From Rhodocytophaga aerolata (GTDB taxonomy: Bacteria > Bacteroidota > Bacteroidia > Cytophagales > 172606-1): DNA of 64,000 nucleotides. Of this stretch, positions 10,205 through 18,997 are shown piece by piece; position 1 is the first letter of the stretch, and the number at the start of each line of letters is the position of its first letter. Location: contig NZ_JAUKPO010000023.1 in assembly GCF_030503435.1 (NCBI RefSeq), forward strand, positions 1-64,000, given 5' to 3'. Below the pieces are notes generated by a model that was given only the letters and a program-made list of their open reading frames with translations, had not been told where the DNA came from and ran no database searches. The translations under genes were made by a program, and so were the position numbers.

Positions 10205-10450
10205 TTACTTATATCTTATCAAGTAAAATTCATCTACCTTTATCGCATCTACAGAGAGTTTATTAAACTCCGGATGGCTCTCTATATAACTTATTGGATG
10301 CACCTGGTAATAACCCGCTCCTTCAATCTTAAACTCTCGCTTAGTAATGGGTGTAGCTTCTTTGCCGAAATAATTCTCAATAATTTTTTGTTCCCTGGTT
10401 TTTTCTACTTTTATCATATATACAAGTATTTGATGGGCATATTTTATCAA
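10205..10450 (-). CDS. small charged protein, predicted operator-A target
   Basis: The ORF encodes 81 residues from ATG 10450, or 70 from ATG 10417 (MIKVEKTREQKIIENYFG). No family is recognised. It is soluble, rich in Lys, Glu and Ile, and ends KVDEFYLIRYK; a similar KVDEFYVLDKK string occurs in the secreted protein at 30452-31210, which may be coincidence. The main support is its position: the four-repeat operator A (10501-10539) and a -7-like element at 10482-10489 lie directly upstream in the orientation seen at the other seven sites. Function unknown. Confidence 0.55.
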   Translation of the reverse strand: MIKYAHQILVYMIKVEKTREQKIIENYFGKEATPITKREFKIEGAGYYQVHPISYIESHPEFNKLSVDAIKVDEFYLIRYK

Positions 10451-10500
10451 CTATACCTGTATTTATACGGAAGAGAGATTTCGAAAATGATTGTTACAGA

Positions 10501-10539
10501 TTAGAATGTGATTAAAAGATCATTAAAAAATAATTAGAA
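10501..10539 (-). promoter_or_regulatory. operator A: four 11-bp-spaced half-sites upstream of 10450
   Basis: Plus-strand half-sites are TTAGAA at 10501, TTAAAA at 10512, TTAAAA at 10523 and TTAGAA at 10534, exactly 11 bp apart. Read toward the gene they are TTCTAA/TTTTAA. A weak -7-like CATTTTCG (10482-10489, minus strand) begins exactly 50 bp after the first half-site. The geometry matches sites B-H. An OmpR-family regulator is the likely binder. Confidence 0.7.
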
Positions 10540-10683
10540 TGGACAACAGTCATACTCAATTTTAATTAGATGTAATTTGTTTTTTAGGATTTTGTGGCAG
10601 ATGATGTCTCTTGTTGATTCAGATATAGTCATTGCTATCCTTTACAGATTTGTGCATCAGCTGTAATAGATAATGGTAGTTAG

Positions 10684-11715
10684 CTATATTTCAAGTTCAT
10701 AATCTAAGTCTGACTGGTAAATGTCACTAAAATTCCATCCCTCGTTGTTGAGCATGATGCCAATTAAATGTCTTCTTCTGGAAATTTTCTTATATGATTC
10801 CCTTATTTGATGATCTTCTTTTATCAAAGGGATGCCTGCTTCTTGCAATCTTTCTATCTGTGGGAGGGAAATCTCTGTTTTTGTTTTTTTTATAAAATTC
10901 TTATCTAATACATTAAGAAAACTAGCTATTACTTTTCTTAAATGACCTATAACCTGATTACTTGGCCTGTTTTCCTCCGGCACATGTACTAATAAGATTG
11001 TCAGTGCTTCATCTGGTGCAGCTATACTTAAGGAACTAGAATTTTGGGGATGCGAGTTGTGAAAACTATACAAAATGGGATACGCTAACAGCTGCTGTCT
11101 ATGGGTAAGAATCATATCCGAGAGATCACTGAAATTACTTTCCAAACGCTTGAAACTTCCTTTCTGCCAATGGTTTAGTAGTATTTCCTGTGGATCTCTG
11201 CCCAGTAAATATATTTTCTTGCTTACTTTTTTCTTAAATACATCCGCTGAAAGTATAGGCAACATGTAGGTAACAGCTGTAGTAATAAACATAAAACCTG
11301 TAAATAATAAAAATACGGTAAACATCCGCCAGGCATTGCTTGTAGTCTTGTAGTCTCCGTTTCCCATTGTGGTTAACGTTTAGCCTGCATAATATACTCT
11401 TTCCATAATACTAGCTCTTTCATTCGTACCTGAGCTCACAACAGAATCCGGATCTGCGTTGATAATGAAAGCACAGCTAAGCCAGATCAGCAGAAACTAG
11501 GATATAATAATGGCACCTATGGTGAAAATGCCTACATATTCTAAAAACTTTTTTGACCCATCCTTTCCACAGATGAGCAAGGAAGTGCGCCATATACCCT
11601 TTGTCAGTGTATCAGTTAAGTAACCTGCCCCGTTGGAGGAAAAAGTGGTATAAGATAGATCGCATACAGTTCCAATAAGTAGGATAATACCGGTAATAAG
11701 TGCAATATAGTTCAT
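10684..11715 (-). pseudogene. two-TM pore-loop K+ channel, two in-frame stops
   Basis: One continuous frame of 343 codons holds a complete channel except for TAG at 11497-11499 and TAA at 11380-11382. The first piece (72 residues, MNYIALITGIILLIG) carries TM1. The middle 43 codons contain the second hydrophobic segment and pore helix (FLLIWLSCAFIINADPDS, ERVYYAG-stop-TLTT). The last piece begins within the selectivity filter T-M-G-N-G-D and continues with TSNAWRMFTVFLLFTGFMF and a cytoplasmic domain of about 190 residues. The family passes K+ across the inner membrane. The frame is otherwise intact, so inactivation would be recent unless the stops are sequencing errors. The second stop falls just before the filter and probably replaces an aromatic residue. 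Confidence 0.85.
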
Positions 11716-12020
11716 GGAGAATTGATCGTATGTTTTCTATTCCTGACAAATATATCTACACTCACAGATAGAATACACTTCAAGGAATATGAGCGCTTTG
11801 GACCTTTTGAATAAAATATATACTCCTTCTTTCTATTGAAGGTTATGCACCGTATCAGCATTTAATATATCAAATAAATAACTATATGAGAATAGCAAGC
11901 AGATTACAAATAAAAATGAGAGATGCGCTAGTGCTTGAATTCATGCATACTATTAATCATGCATATTATAAATAGTGATAGATTGTTAAATAATCTGATT
12001 TGAGTTAGAGTCTATATGTA
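11716..12020. other. AT-rich spacer
   Basis: About 300 bases between the K+ channel pseudogene and the CDF-like gene. I see no ORF, operator half-site array or strong hairpin. The promoter of the channel gene should lie in its left part, but no clear TAnnTTTG element was found. Confidence 0.4.
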
Positions 12021-12689
12021 TTATTGAACTAGTTCCCTGGATTGCCTCATGTAATTATTTCCTTCCATAATTGTAAAGAAAGTTAGTCCTGCTCTGCCGA
12101 TTACATCGATAAAATCATGCGTATAAAATGCATACAGTATACTTGAAAAGAGCAATACACCTGACATTTGAATAGAACCCCTGGTTGCATAGGCATCGTT
12201 CAGCAAGAATTGGGATGACAACCTGTATCCAAGAGAAGCCTTATAGCGGTACAGAAAAAAAACAATGGCAGCAGAAACAATGGAAATGTAAATGCCTGGG
12301 ATAGTAGTTTCCGGCTTTTGATTGGATGAATTATACCAGATGATAGATGTTAACAGGCGGGCAGATACAAAATAAAAGCCAATACCAGCTGTCCGTAACA
12401 TACAATACAAAAAATAATTGGCCTGTTGGTGTAGTCCTTTTTCCTGGCACAGAGCCATATACCCTATTCCTAGGGCAGTTAAAATTCCAATCCCGCTGTG
12501 AATGCCAAAACCAAATAAAACCAGATGATTCGTATCACCTGCTATGTACACTGATACAATACCTTCGGTTAATTTGTAGAGGAACGTAATCATACTTAGC
12601 CGGAAAACCTTTCTGTAAAGTGCTTTTTCCTCTTTTTGGCTTAATTCAAGTGTATGCCCGGCCGGTTGGCTTGGTAATGATCCTCTCAT
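12021..12689 (-). CDS. multi-pass membrane protein resembling the CDF transporter membrane domain
   Basis: The 222 residues contain about five or six hydrophobic segments after a cytosolic N-terminus. The segment FLYKLTEGIVSVYIAGDTNHLVLFGFGIHSGIGILTALG resembles TM1-TM2 of cation diffusion facilitators (family pattern G-FG-DS-IE). The metal-binding Asp/His pairs of zinc exporters are not clearly kept and the C-terminal CDF domain is absent, so transport of a metal ion is uncertain. The gene follows the HK1 gene on the same strand, and operator B with a perfect -7 TACCTTTG lies in front of it. It is probably induced by the adjacent two-component system. Confidence 0.7.
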   Translation of the reverse strand: MRGSLPSQPAGHTLELSQKEEKALYRKVFRLSMITFLYKLTEGIVSVYIAGDTNHLVLFGFGIHSGIGILTALGIGYMALCQEKGLHQQANYFLYCMLRTAGIGFYFVSARLLTSIIWYNSSNQKPETTIPGIYISIVSAAIVFFLYRYKASLGYRLSSQFLLNDAYATRGSIQMSGVLLFSSILYAFYTHDFIDVIGRAGLTFFTIMEGNNYMRQSRELVQ

Positions 12690-12804
12690 ACTACTAGAAG
12701 TTAGGTTTGCATATACGTTCGGGAGGGTAGTTCCATTAAGGAAATATATCTAAATAACACCTGATACCTTTAGACAAAGGTAGAGGAGAATATCCAACAG
12801 CACA

Positions 12805-12843
12805 TTAATGGCTTGTTAAAAGAGGATTAGAAAATGATTAGAA
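12805..12843 (-). promoter_or_regulatory. operator B: four 11-bp-spaced half-sites upstream of 12689
   Basis: Plus-strand half-sites are TTAATG at 12805, TTAAAA at 12816, TTAGAA at 12827 and TTAGAA at 12838. The -7 TACCTTTG (minus strand, 12775-12782) begins 61 bp after the first half-site, one repeat further than at six other sites. The half-site at 12838-12843 is the last Phe codon and the stop codon (TTC TAA) of the HK1 gene, so regulator binding and the end of the sensor gene share the same bases. Confidence 0.8.
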
Positions 12844-14214
12844 AGCAGTGGGAAAGCGGAGCGTAAAAGTAGTACCTTGCTCAAGGACAGAAGAAAAACT
12901 AATTTCGCCCTGGTGTAATTGAATGATACGTTGGGTAAGCGAAAGGCCTATACCATGGCCTTTTATAGACTTAGCATGCTCACTTCTGAAAAATGGCTGA
13001 AAAATATAAGGTGCATCCTGTTTATCAATACCTATCCCTTGGTCCTGAAATTGAATAATTATTTCTTTCTCATTTGCTCCTAAGATAACTTTAACCTGTG
13101 AATCCGATGAGTATTTACACCCGTTTTCCATTAAATTCAAAAAGGCAGTGACCAGCAGCGATTCATCTCCGCTAATAGTGAGCGAAGGGTGTCTATTTTC
13201 CAACTCATTGTCAAATTCAAACACCATAGTATATCCGGGCTGATTAGACAATAATTTCTTGCCTGCTTTATATACCACCTCATCTAAAGATACCCTGGAA
13301 AGGTTTATCTGAGCCATACCCAGGCTTACATGGGCTAATTCTAAGAGGTTATTGGAAAGCTTGTTGAGATGGGATATGTCCGCTAAAACAGATTTCCATT
13401 TTTCTTCATGCTCCTGCACCGTCCTGGGCTTAATCAAGGTTACTTCAATCTTTCCGGTGATAATTGTCAAGGGGGTACGCATTTCGTGAGAAGCATTGGC
13501 TACAAAGCTACGCTGCACTTCAAATGCATCCTGCACCCGATCAAGCATCTGGTTAAAGGTAGTAGCCAGTAAGGCTAATTCATCCTGGCTTTTTCCAACA
13601 CACACCCGCGAATGCAGGTTAGAAGCCTTAATCTTTGATACATGGTTGATCATTTCTGATACAGGTCGCAGAGCCCGCCCTGCATATAACCAGCCTGCCA
13701 GTGCCACTATGATCAGACTGGCAATTAACCCAGTAGCGAGGATTGTACGCAGGAAAATCAGCTCACTCAGCCCATACCGGTCAATAGCTGAAGCGATAAT
13801 GGTATATTGCTTATTATGATAAGTTACCGTAAAACCAATGGCTTCTCTATTGCCTTTCCGGAACCGGATTTGTTTTTCGCTTCTGATCTGATCAAAAATC
13901 TGTTGAGTGCCAGCTACTGCATCCGGCGTTTCATCGCTTGTATAAATTACCTGATTATCCTGATTATACACGCTTATCTGTTGCTCAGGTAATGAGGTCA
14001 GGTTATTCCGCTCTATGATCTGCAGCAAGGCTTCATCAACTTCATCTACTTCAATCAATAAGCGGGTAGTAGTCTTTACCCTTTCTTCCAGACGGGTATA
14101 AAAATCGTTTTTCCTATGTGTAAAAGAAGAGAAATAAACGGACAGGGAAAAAATTGCCAGAATAGAAGCTACAATCAGAGTAAAATTTAATGTAAGGCGG
14201 GTGCGGATCTTCAT
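12838..14214 (-). CDS. HAMP sensor histidine kinase, system 1
   Basis: This 458-residue inner-membrane kinase has TM1 at about 8-30, a periplasmic sensor domain of about 120 residues, TM2 at about 153-176 and a HAMP linker (about 177-230). The dimerization box has the phospho-acceptor H243 in NASHEMRTPL. The ATP-binding domain has N-box NLMENGCKYS and G-boxes DQGIGI and GHGIGLSL. It phosphorylates an OmpR-type regulator, surely its neighbour, whose stop codon lies three bases before its ATG. The architecture and sensor domain closely parallel the kinase at 34190-35557, so the two are paralogues. The signal is unknown; the neighbourhood suggests ionic, osmotic or oxidative stress. Confidence 0.95.
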   Translation of the reverse strand: MKIRTRLTLNFTLIVASILAIFSLSVYFSSFTHRKNDFYTRLEERVKTTTRLLIEVDEVDEALLQIIERNNLTSLPEQQISVYNQDNQVIYTSDETPDAVAGTQQIFDQIRSEKQIRFRKGNREAIGFTVTYHNKQYTIIASAIDRYGLSELIFLRTILATGLIASLIIVALAGWLYAGRALRPVSEMINHVSKIKASNLHSRVCVGKSQDELALLATTFNQMLDRVQDAFEVQRSFVANASHEMRTPLTIITGKIEVTLIKPRTVQEHEEKWKSVLADISHLNKLSNNLLELAHVSLGMAQINLSRVSLDEVVYKAGKKLLSNQPGYTMVFEFDNELENRHPSLTISGDESLLVTAFLNLMENGCKYSSDSQVKVILGANEKEIIIQFQDQGIGIDKQDAPYIFQPFFRSEHAKSIKGHGIGLSLTQRIIQLHQGEISFSSVLEQGTTFTLRFPTAF

Positions 14215-14217
14215 AGC

Positions 14218-14901
14218 TCATTCTTCATACATCTTCATTATATAGCCTATCCCTGTAATGGTATGGATAAGCTTGGGAGAAAAGTCTTTATCAATCTTCT
14301 TACGTAAATAATTGATGTATACATCCACTACATTGGTGCCTGTATCAAAAGATAAATCCCACACTTTGTCTAAAATTTCATTTCTGGTTAAGGCTTTGTC
14401 CTGGTTACGCATGAATAGTTCTAGAAGTGCAATTTCCCGGGCTGTAAGCTCAATCACCTGGTTACTCCTTTTTACGGTTTTGCTGTTTACGTTCAATTCC
14501 AGGTCGGCAATCCGAAGAATAGGTATTTCAGGGGGAGGGCCATATCTCCTTTTATTCAACACCCTAAGCCGGGCCATTAACTCCCTGAATTCAAAGGGCT
14601 TTACCAAATAATCATCTGCACCGGCGGCAAATCCGGAAAGCTTATTTTCGGTTGTTCCCATGGCCGTTAACATCAATACCGGTAAATCACCATAGCGCTC
14701 CCGGATAATCTTACATAATTCAAAACCATTGATTTTGGGTAAATTTACATCAATGATCACTGTCGTGTACGGTGTCTGCATCATCATCTGCTGGGCGGCA
14801 ACAGCATCTAAGGCAATAGTAGCCTCTATGCCATAATCCTCCAATCCATTTTTAATGAATGTGGCTACTTCTTTTTCATCTTCTACGATTAATATCTTCA
14901 T
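14218..14901 (-). CDS. OmpR/PhoB-family response regulator, system 1
   Basis: The start is taken at ATG 14901 (MKILIVEDE), the normal family N-terminus; an upstream ATG at 14925 adds eight residues. The receiver domain has acidic pocket E7-D8, phospho-acceptor D51 (IIDVNLP), the conserved Thr (MLTAMG) and Lys (YLVKPFEF). The C-terminal winged-helix DNA-binding domain (about 128-227) contains LTAREIALLELF, the recognition-helix region TNVVDVYINYLRKKID and the wing HTITGIGYIM. This class binds tandem 11-bp direct repeats as dimers, which matches operators A-H. It is co-transcribed with the kinase, and it is a paralogue of 36640-37323. Confidence 0.95.
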   Translation of the reverse strand: MKILIVEDEKEVATFIKNGLEDYGIEATIALDAVAAQQMMMQTPYTTVIIDVNLPKINGFELCKIIRERYGDLPVLMLTAMGTTENKLSGFAAGADDYLVKPFEFRELMARLRVLNKRRYGPPPEIPILRIADLELNVNSKTVKRSNQVIELTAREIALLELFMRNQDKALTRNEILDKVWDLSFDTGTNVVDVYINYLRKKIDKDFSPKLIHTITGIGYIMKMYEE

Positions 14902-14937
14902 GGGTAAATATACAATTGTAATCAAGTATACTATGGC

Positions 14938-15611
14938 TTAGTCAGTGCTATTGAATTTTCCATTTGCGTTCATTGGAGGCAAATCTCTTAGTATATCATC
15001 AAAATTGGTCCGCAAGTTTAAATTTTGTTGAGGATATGGTATTTCAACTCCTTGCTGGATAAATTTTTCAAAGATGGCATAATACAATTGGCTTTTCAAT
15101 ACTTTTGGGCGATCAATATACTCAATATAGATATATTATCATTGGTAATAACCGTTGTGGCTCTAGCGGATATTTTAACAACATCCCCGGTAACTTCGCC
15201 TACTGCAATACGGTCGCCAATACGGATGTGCCTTTCAAAAAGAATGATAATACCACTAATAAAATTATTGGTGATATTTTGTAAGCCTAACCCGATACCA
15301 ACACCGAGAGCACCGGCTAGTATGCCTAATGTACTTAAATCAACGCCAGCTGATTGCACAATGACAATAATGCCAATAGTCAAAAGCGTATATTTAAAAA
15401 TACTTCCAATAGATTGCCGAACACCTGTTTCCGCTATATACCGGCTAAGTATGCGGCTATCAAGGAGTGCAGTTAATTTGCCTGTAACATAGAACAAAAT
15501 GAAAATGTATATTACAAAATACAACACATCCCCAAAGCTGATGTCTGTGTTTCCCAGGCGTAGGATTGACTCTCTAAAATATAGTTGTAATTTATCAAAG
15601 AACTCCTTCAT
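14938..15611 (-). pseudogene. MscS-type mechanosensitive channel with internal deletion
   Basis: From ATG 15611 the frame encodes a normal MscS start: TM segments at about 25-45 and 65-85 and the pore helix LGILAGALGVGIGLGLQNI. The beginning of the beta domain (VKISARATTVITNDNI) follows. It then falls out of frame and stops at 15096. Directly after the junction, in another frame, is the C-terminal end of the same family (IEYIDRPKVLKSQLYYAIF, then EIPYPQQ), ending at 14938. The middle of the cytoplasmic beta and alpha/beta domains is missing, so two ends of one gene have been joined by a deletion at about 15110-15125. The family releases solutes on hypo-osmotic shock; this copy should not work. 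Confidence 0.85.
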
Positions 15612-15706
15612 AGTCAGATGCTAAAAGTTTCAATTACTTACTTGATTCTATGTCTTTAAGCAGCTTTACCCTTATGCTTGAAAGGATAAAAAACAAAGTC
15701 TTTGTT

Positions 15707-15922
15707 TCAACATATTTTTTTCAGCACCAGCAAGCTAATCCATGCAATGACCATAACAATTACTCCCAGGATCAGGATTGCGGCAAAATTCTCCAGGAGC
15801 GTAAAGTGATAAAAGCTCATAAACAGAATATACCAGCAACCAATACCATATACGATTGTACAAACGGCTACCACTTTTTTTTCTACAGGTCTGATTATCT
15901 TCTGGTTTTTAGCCATAGGCAT
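15707..15922 (-). CDS. small two-span membrane protein
   Basis: The 71-residue protein has a basic N-terminus (MAKNQKIIRPVEKK) and two hydrophobic helices (about 18-38 and 44-66) ending in LKKIC. No family is recognised. It lies just upstream of the mscS remnant on the same strand. ATG 15922 and the Met two codons later both work as starts. It is plausible as a real inner-membrane peptide because of the clean positive-inside pattern, but there is no independent support. Confidence 0.45.
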   Translation of the reverse strand: MPMAKNQKIIRPVEKKVVAVCTIVYGIGCWYILFMSFYHFTLLENFAAILILGVIVMVIAWISLLVLKKIC

Positions 15923-16063
15923 GAAAAGGATTTATATAAGAAATGATTATATTTATTGCAGGGTAGTTGCGTTAAAATATATAGGTGATCTAATGCGGGC
16001 AATGTGCCTGGATCCATTCCTATTAGAGGCGCTCAGCAGTTCTTTAACCTGTATTTCCAACTC

Positions 16064-16636
16064 ATGACTGATGAACACATTCGTACTTATTTATTGAGCT
16101 ATATTGCTGTTTTTTTGACAGTGATGATACTCAGTAATATTTTGCGCAAGCAAACCATGAGTGAGCTGAAAAGGACAATTACCGACCAAAGAATTAATCC
16201 AGATAAGTTGTATCTGTTGGTGAATAAACTTTTTAAACTGTTTTTAGCTCTTGCCGTGCTAATCATTTTTCTTTACTGCTTTGCCCCGCAATATTATATG
16301 TTACTGATGCCGATTGAATCCCTGAATGATCCCCTTATCAATCATACAGGAATATTTTTATTGTTCATCTCACTGGTGTGGCTATTATTTGCACAGATAC
16401 GCATTCAAATCTTCTTCAGAAGCATCTCCCAATCTGACAAGGTAAGTGCTACTGATTATCAATATAAGTGGCTGTATATACATTCTAAACTTATGCTGTC
16501 AGCCGGTATAGCCCTTATGCTTATTGGTTTGTTTGTTACTATCTCAAACTTATTTGCTATTTATTTACTCCTGATGGCATTGGTGGCTTATTTTATTCAG
16601 GTAAAGTTAGCCGATGATCCTGCAAACCGACTTTAG
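16064..16636 (+). CDS. multi-pass membrane protein of unknown function
   Basis: The start is placed at ATG 16064 (MTDEHIRTYLLSYI); the upstream ATG at 16004 adds 20 residues of poor character. The 190-residue product has about five membrane helices (near LLSYIAVFLTVMILSNIL, LFLALAVLIIFLYCF, GIFLLFISLVWLLF, LMLSAGIALMLIGLFV and FAIYLLLMALVAYFI) with short polar loops. No known family or motif is visible. It is the only plus-strand gene among leftward operons. Confidence 0.65.
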   Translation: MTDEHIRTYLLSYIAVFLTVMILSNILRKQTMSELKRTITDQRINPDKLYLLVNKLFKLFLALAVLIIFLYCFAPQYYMLLMPIESLNDPLINHTGIFLLFISLVWLLFAQIRIQIFFRSISQSDKVSATDYQYKWLYIHSKLMLSAGIALMLIGLFVTISNLFAIYLLLMALVAYFIQVKLADDPANRL

Positions 16637-16801
16637 TTAATAATAAAAGGTGCTGTTTTTATATTCTACGGCTATTGATCATTTTTCTATTAACACATAG
16701 GATACACTCATCTTTAAGTTATAGATTTGCTTTCTGTAGTATTCTCAATGACCATTTAATTGACAGAATAAACCCAAAATTGTTCAACTACTTATCTGGT
16801 C

Positions 16802-17167
16802 TTAAATAACTGCCTTTGACCCAGCCCGGCTCAATGAATAATTGGTTAGTTCCTTTTGCGGATATTTTCCGCTTAGGCACCAAAGTTCCAGGTCTGTTAT
16901 TATTCCACAGGTTATATACAGAATGGCTTCTGCACCACTTTCGAGCTCATCCGAATTCACCAGTAATCCATCCAGTATGAGGTCCCGGTTTATCTTCTTT
17001 TCCAGTATCCCTTTATGAGGAATTTCAAAACTAATAAAGCAACCGGTTTGTGTATATTCAATCTCTTTTATTGTAAGTTGCTCAAGCTGGCTTCTGAGCA
17101 GGGTACCTGCTTCTTCCCCTTCCGTTATAGCATATAAAATATCTCTGATAAAGGCTGATTGAATCAT
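16802..17167 (-). CDS. small soluble protein co-transcribed with the desaturase
   Basis: This 121-residue cytoplasmic protein begins MIQSAFIRDILYAITEG and has alternating strand-like segments (EIEYTQTGCFISFEIP, EAILYITCGIITDLELWCL). There is no signal peptide or recognised domain. It follows the desaturase gene by 31 bases on the same strand and should be read from the same operator-C promoter. Function unknown. Confidence 0.65.
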   Translation of the reverse strand: MIQSAFIRDILYAITEGEEAGTLLRSQLEQLTIKEIEYTQTGCFISFEIPHKGILEKKINRDLILDGLLVNSDELESGAEAILYITCGIITDLELWCLSGKYPQKELTNYSLSRAGSKAVI

Positions 17168-17198
17168 GGCAATATCCAGTTAAGTATAGTCTAAACAA

Positions 17199-18242
17199 TT
17201 AAGATGCAATTTGTTGTGTGCGTTGTTTCAATAGAGCAATTATTTGCTCATGGGAGCTATAGGTATTCTCTATATTCACCACATGCGTAGCTAAGATATC
17301 ATAGCGCTTCCGCATTAAGTAGTAAAATATAGCCAGGTAATCCACTCCGTCAAAAACAATGGCCTGGTTTCGGGCATACTCTTTTTTAGTAGTAAGAAAA
17401 TACACCGGGTGTTGAGTCCAGTGCATACTTGGCCTGATATGATGGCTGATATGATAGCCGTCGTTCCAGCACTTTTTATTATACACTGTATTAATGCAGG
17501 TAATACTGTTTTTATAAGGATTACCAGGGTCGGCAGCGTCAATAAAGGCATGTTGTGTCCAGTTGCCCAGCATGCTGATAAAGCGGGAAATCAGAAAAGG
17601 CAGAATAAACACAACCAGGGTAGCCTTCCAATCCAGGAAACTTAAAGCAATACACATTACAAAAAAGGCTAACTCCCCCATAATGGTACTAATTAGTAAT
17701 TTTTTCCGGTTCTTCTTCAGGAAATAAGCCGATAATCCAAAAATGCCGGTAAACAGGAAACTGCAAAAATAGTTCATAAAGCCCCGCAGGCTATCCCTCT
17801 GGTAAAACATGGTACAGCTTTTATCTTCCGGAAGGTTGTTTTCCGGATGGTGCATACCAATATGGTGACTGAAATAGGTTTCCGGAGTTTGCCCAAAAAA
17901 CGGCCCTAACATCCAGGGTAAATAATAATTGGCCCAGTTGTACGCTTTTTTAAACAGCTTGCGGTGGCTGGTACAATGCAGCATCAACCCGAATGGTCCT
18001 TTAAAATAGAAATTATTCAACAGCAGATAACCGGCAGCAAAGAGCCACCAAAGCCATCCATCCAGAAGGGGCAGGTATAAAAAAATGGCCATTGGAACCA
18101 AAGTGCAACTGATTGCAACAGTCAGATACATAAAAGGCAGGTCCCGTTCATCGCGGATAAGCCTAAGGAAAAACTTATCTGCTATCGTGTATTTTTCTTT
18201 CTTCCTGTAGACAGGATCATGTATCTGGGAAAGTAATTTCAT
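17199..18242 (-). CDS. membrane fatty acid desaturase family protein
   Basis: The 347 residues contain the three histidine boxes of membrane di-iron desaturases and hydroxylases: H89-CTS-H93, HHIGMHH at 126-132 and H-IS-HH further on (GYHISHHIRPSMHW). Hydrophobic segments lie between them (about 35-80 and 165-225). Such enzymes introduce double bonds or hydroxyl groups into lipids or carotenoids at the inner membrane. Lipid desaturation would fit a cold, osmotic or membrane-stress response. Operator C and a perfect -7 TACCTTTG lie 110-180 bases upstream. The exact substrate is unknown. Confidence 0.9.
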   Translation of the reverse strand: MKLLSQIHDPVYRKKEKYTIADKFFLRLIRDERDLPFMYLTVAISCTLVPMAIFLYLPLLDGWLWWLFAAGYLLLNNFYFKGPFGLMLHCTSHRKLFKKAYNWANYYLPWMLGPFFGQTPETYFSHHIGMHHPENNLPEDKSCTMFYQRDSLRGFMNYFCSFLFTGIFGLSAYFLKKNRKKLLISTIMGELAFFVMCIALSFLDWKATLVVFILPFLISRFISMLGNWTQHAFIDAADPGNPYKNSITCINTVYNKKCWNDGYHISHHIRPSMHWTQHPVYFLTTKKEYARNQAIVFDGVDYLAIFYYLMRKRYDILATHVVNIENTYSSHEQIIALLKQRTQQIAS

Positions 18243-18382
18243 CAGGTCAGGTTTGGTTTATATTTTACATTAAACGCCCATTTGGGCAGGCTTTGCAGGT
18301 GCTTTGGGGTTTATTACCTTACTCGATAGGTACGCCACTCCTTTAGGAACCCCAAAGGTAAACAATAAATAGTCTGGAGAAA

Positions 18383-18421
18383 TTAACAGGTTGTTAGAGG
18401 GGGATTAAAATTCGGTTAGAA
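18383..18421 (-). promoter_or_regulatory. operator C: four 11-bp-spaced half-sites upstream of the desaturase
   Basis: Plus-strand half-sites are TTAACA at 18383, TTAGAG at 18394, TTAAAA at 18405 and TTAGAA at 18416. The -7 TACCTTTG (minus strand, 18353-18360) begins 61 bp after the first half-site, as at site B. The outermost half-site is also the left half of a perfect palindrome TTAGAATTCTAA. The rest of 18243-18587 holds nothing else visible. Confidence 0.75.
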
Positions 18422-18549
18422 TTCTAATGTTAATTAAAACCTAGGTAAACAACACATAGTAAATGCCTGCTGAAAGATTCAAATTAGTTGATAGGAACAG
18501 GCATTTGCACCCATTTAACATGCTACATTATCTTATTCAAATAATTTAC

Positions 18550-18580
18550 TTTGGCGTAAGTTCATCAAGTGTTATCTTTG
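18550..18580 (+). promoter_or_regulatory. Bacteroidota-type promoter for the 18.6 kb small-protein cluster
   Basis: TTTG at 18550-18553 and TATCTTTG at 18573-18580 match the -33 and -7 elements of the Bacteroidota primary sigma factor, with a 19-bp spacer. Transcription would start at about 18586, almost on top of ATG 18588. Confidence 0.6.
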
Positions 18581-18587
18581 CCGGAAT

Positions 18588-18668
18588 ATGCGTAGAAGGC
18601 TTTCAGTAACCATACTCATTCCGGCATTTGTTCTGCTAGTCCTTTGCTTTGAAAAAACTTCAAAGTGA
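18588..18668 (+). CDS. 26-residue hydrophobic peptide, possibly leaderless
   Basis: ATG 18588 opens a 26-codon frame: a basic start (MRRRLS), a hydrophobic helix (VTILIPAFVLLVLCF) and a charged end (EKTSK). It sits at the predicted transcription start of a strong promoter, and its stop overlaps a GTG at 18665 of the next frame. It could be a small membrane protein or a leader peptide. There is no homology support. Confidence 0.35.
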   Translation: MRRRLSVTILIPAFVLLVLCFEKTSK

Positions 18669-18670
18669 AT

Positions 18671-18952
18671 ATGCCTCTTTCCAATGAAATTGCAACCGCC
18701 AATTATAACATAAAATCTGCCGGTGCGGCTACAGAAGGCAAATTATATACCTTCTTCAATTTACAGCTTCCCGATGCTGTTGTTGTCCAGGCAACTTCCA
18801 TTCAGGTGGCATTCCTTGACGTATTCTGCCTTTTTGTGTTAGCCTTCTTTTTATTTTGTAGAAATAGTAAGGTTGTTGCCGTTGATCCCTTATTTATTTA
18901 CTTCTACATCCGCATTATTTTCCATACCCTTATTCTCATCAATGCCCCTTAG
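18671..18952 (+). CDS. small membrane-associated protein
   Basis: From ATG 18671 (MPLSNEIATANYNIKSAG) the frame gives 93 residues. There is a soluble first half, then hydrophobic segments (VAFLDVFCLFVLAFFLFC and IYFYIRIIFHTLILI). No family is recognised. A GTG two codons upstream overlaps the stop of the preceding peptide, which suggests coupled translation. It lies downstream of the promoter at 18550. Confidence 0.4.
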   Translation: MPLSNEIATANYNIKSAGAATEGKLYTFFNLQLPDAVVVQATSIQVAFLDVFCLFVLAFFLFCRNSKVVAVDPLFIYFYIRIIFHTLILINAP

Positions 18953-18997
18953 CCCTACTTTGGGGAGTAAAGTGCCGGAGTAAATACTATACAGGTT

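Noticed and set aside
10684-11715. Stop-codon recoding (TAG/TAA read as amino acids) in this genome
   Set aside because: Many intact genes here end in TAA and TAG at the expected family C-terminus. Only broken genes show in-frame stops, and they include both codons.
15025-15492. 155-codon plus-strand ORF
   Set aside because: It is antisense to the MscS remnant, whose membrane and pore motifs are unmistakable.
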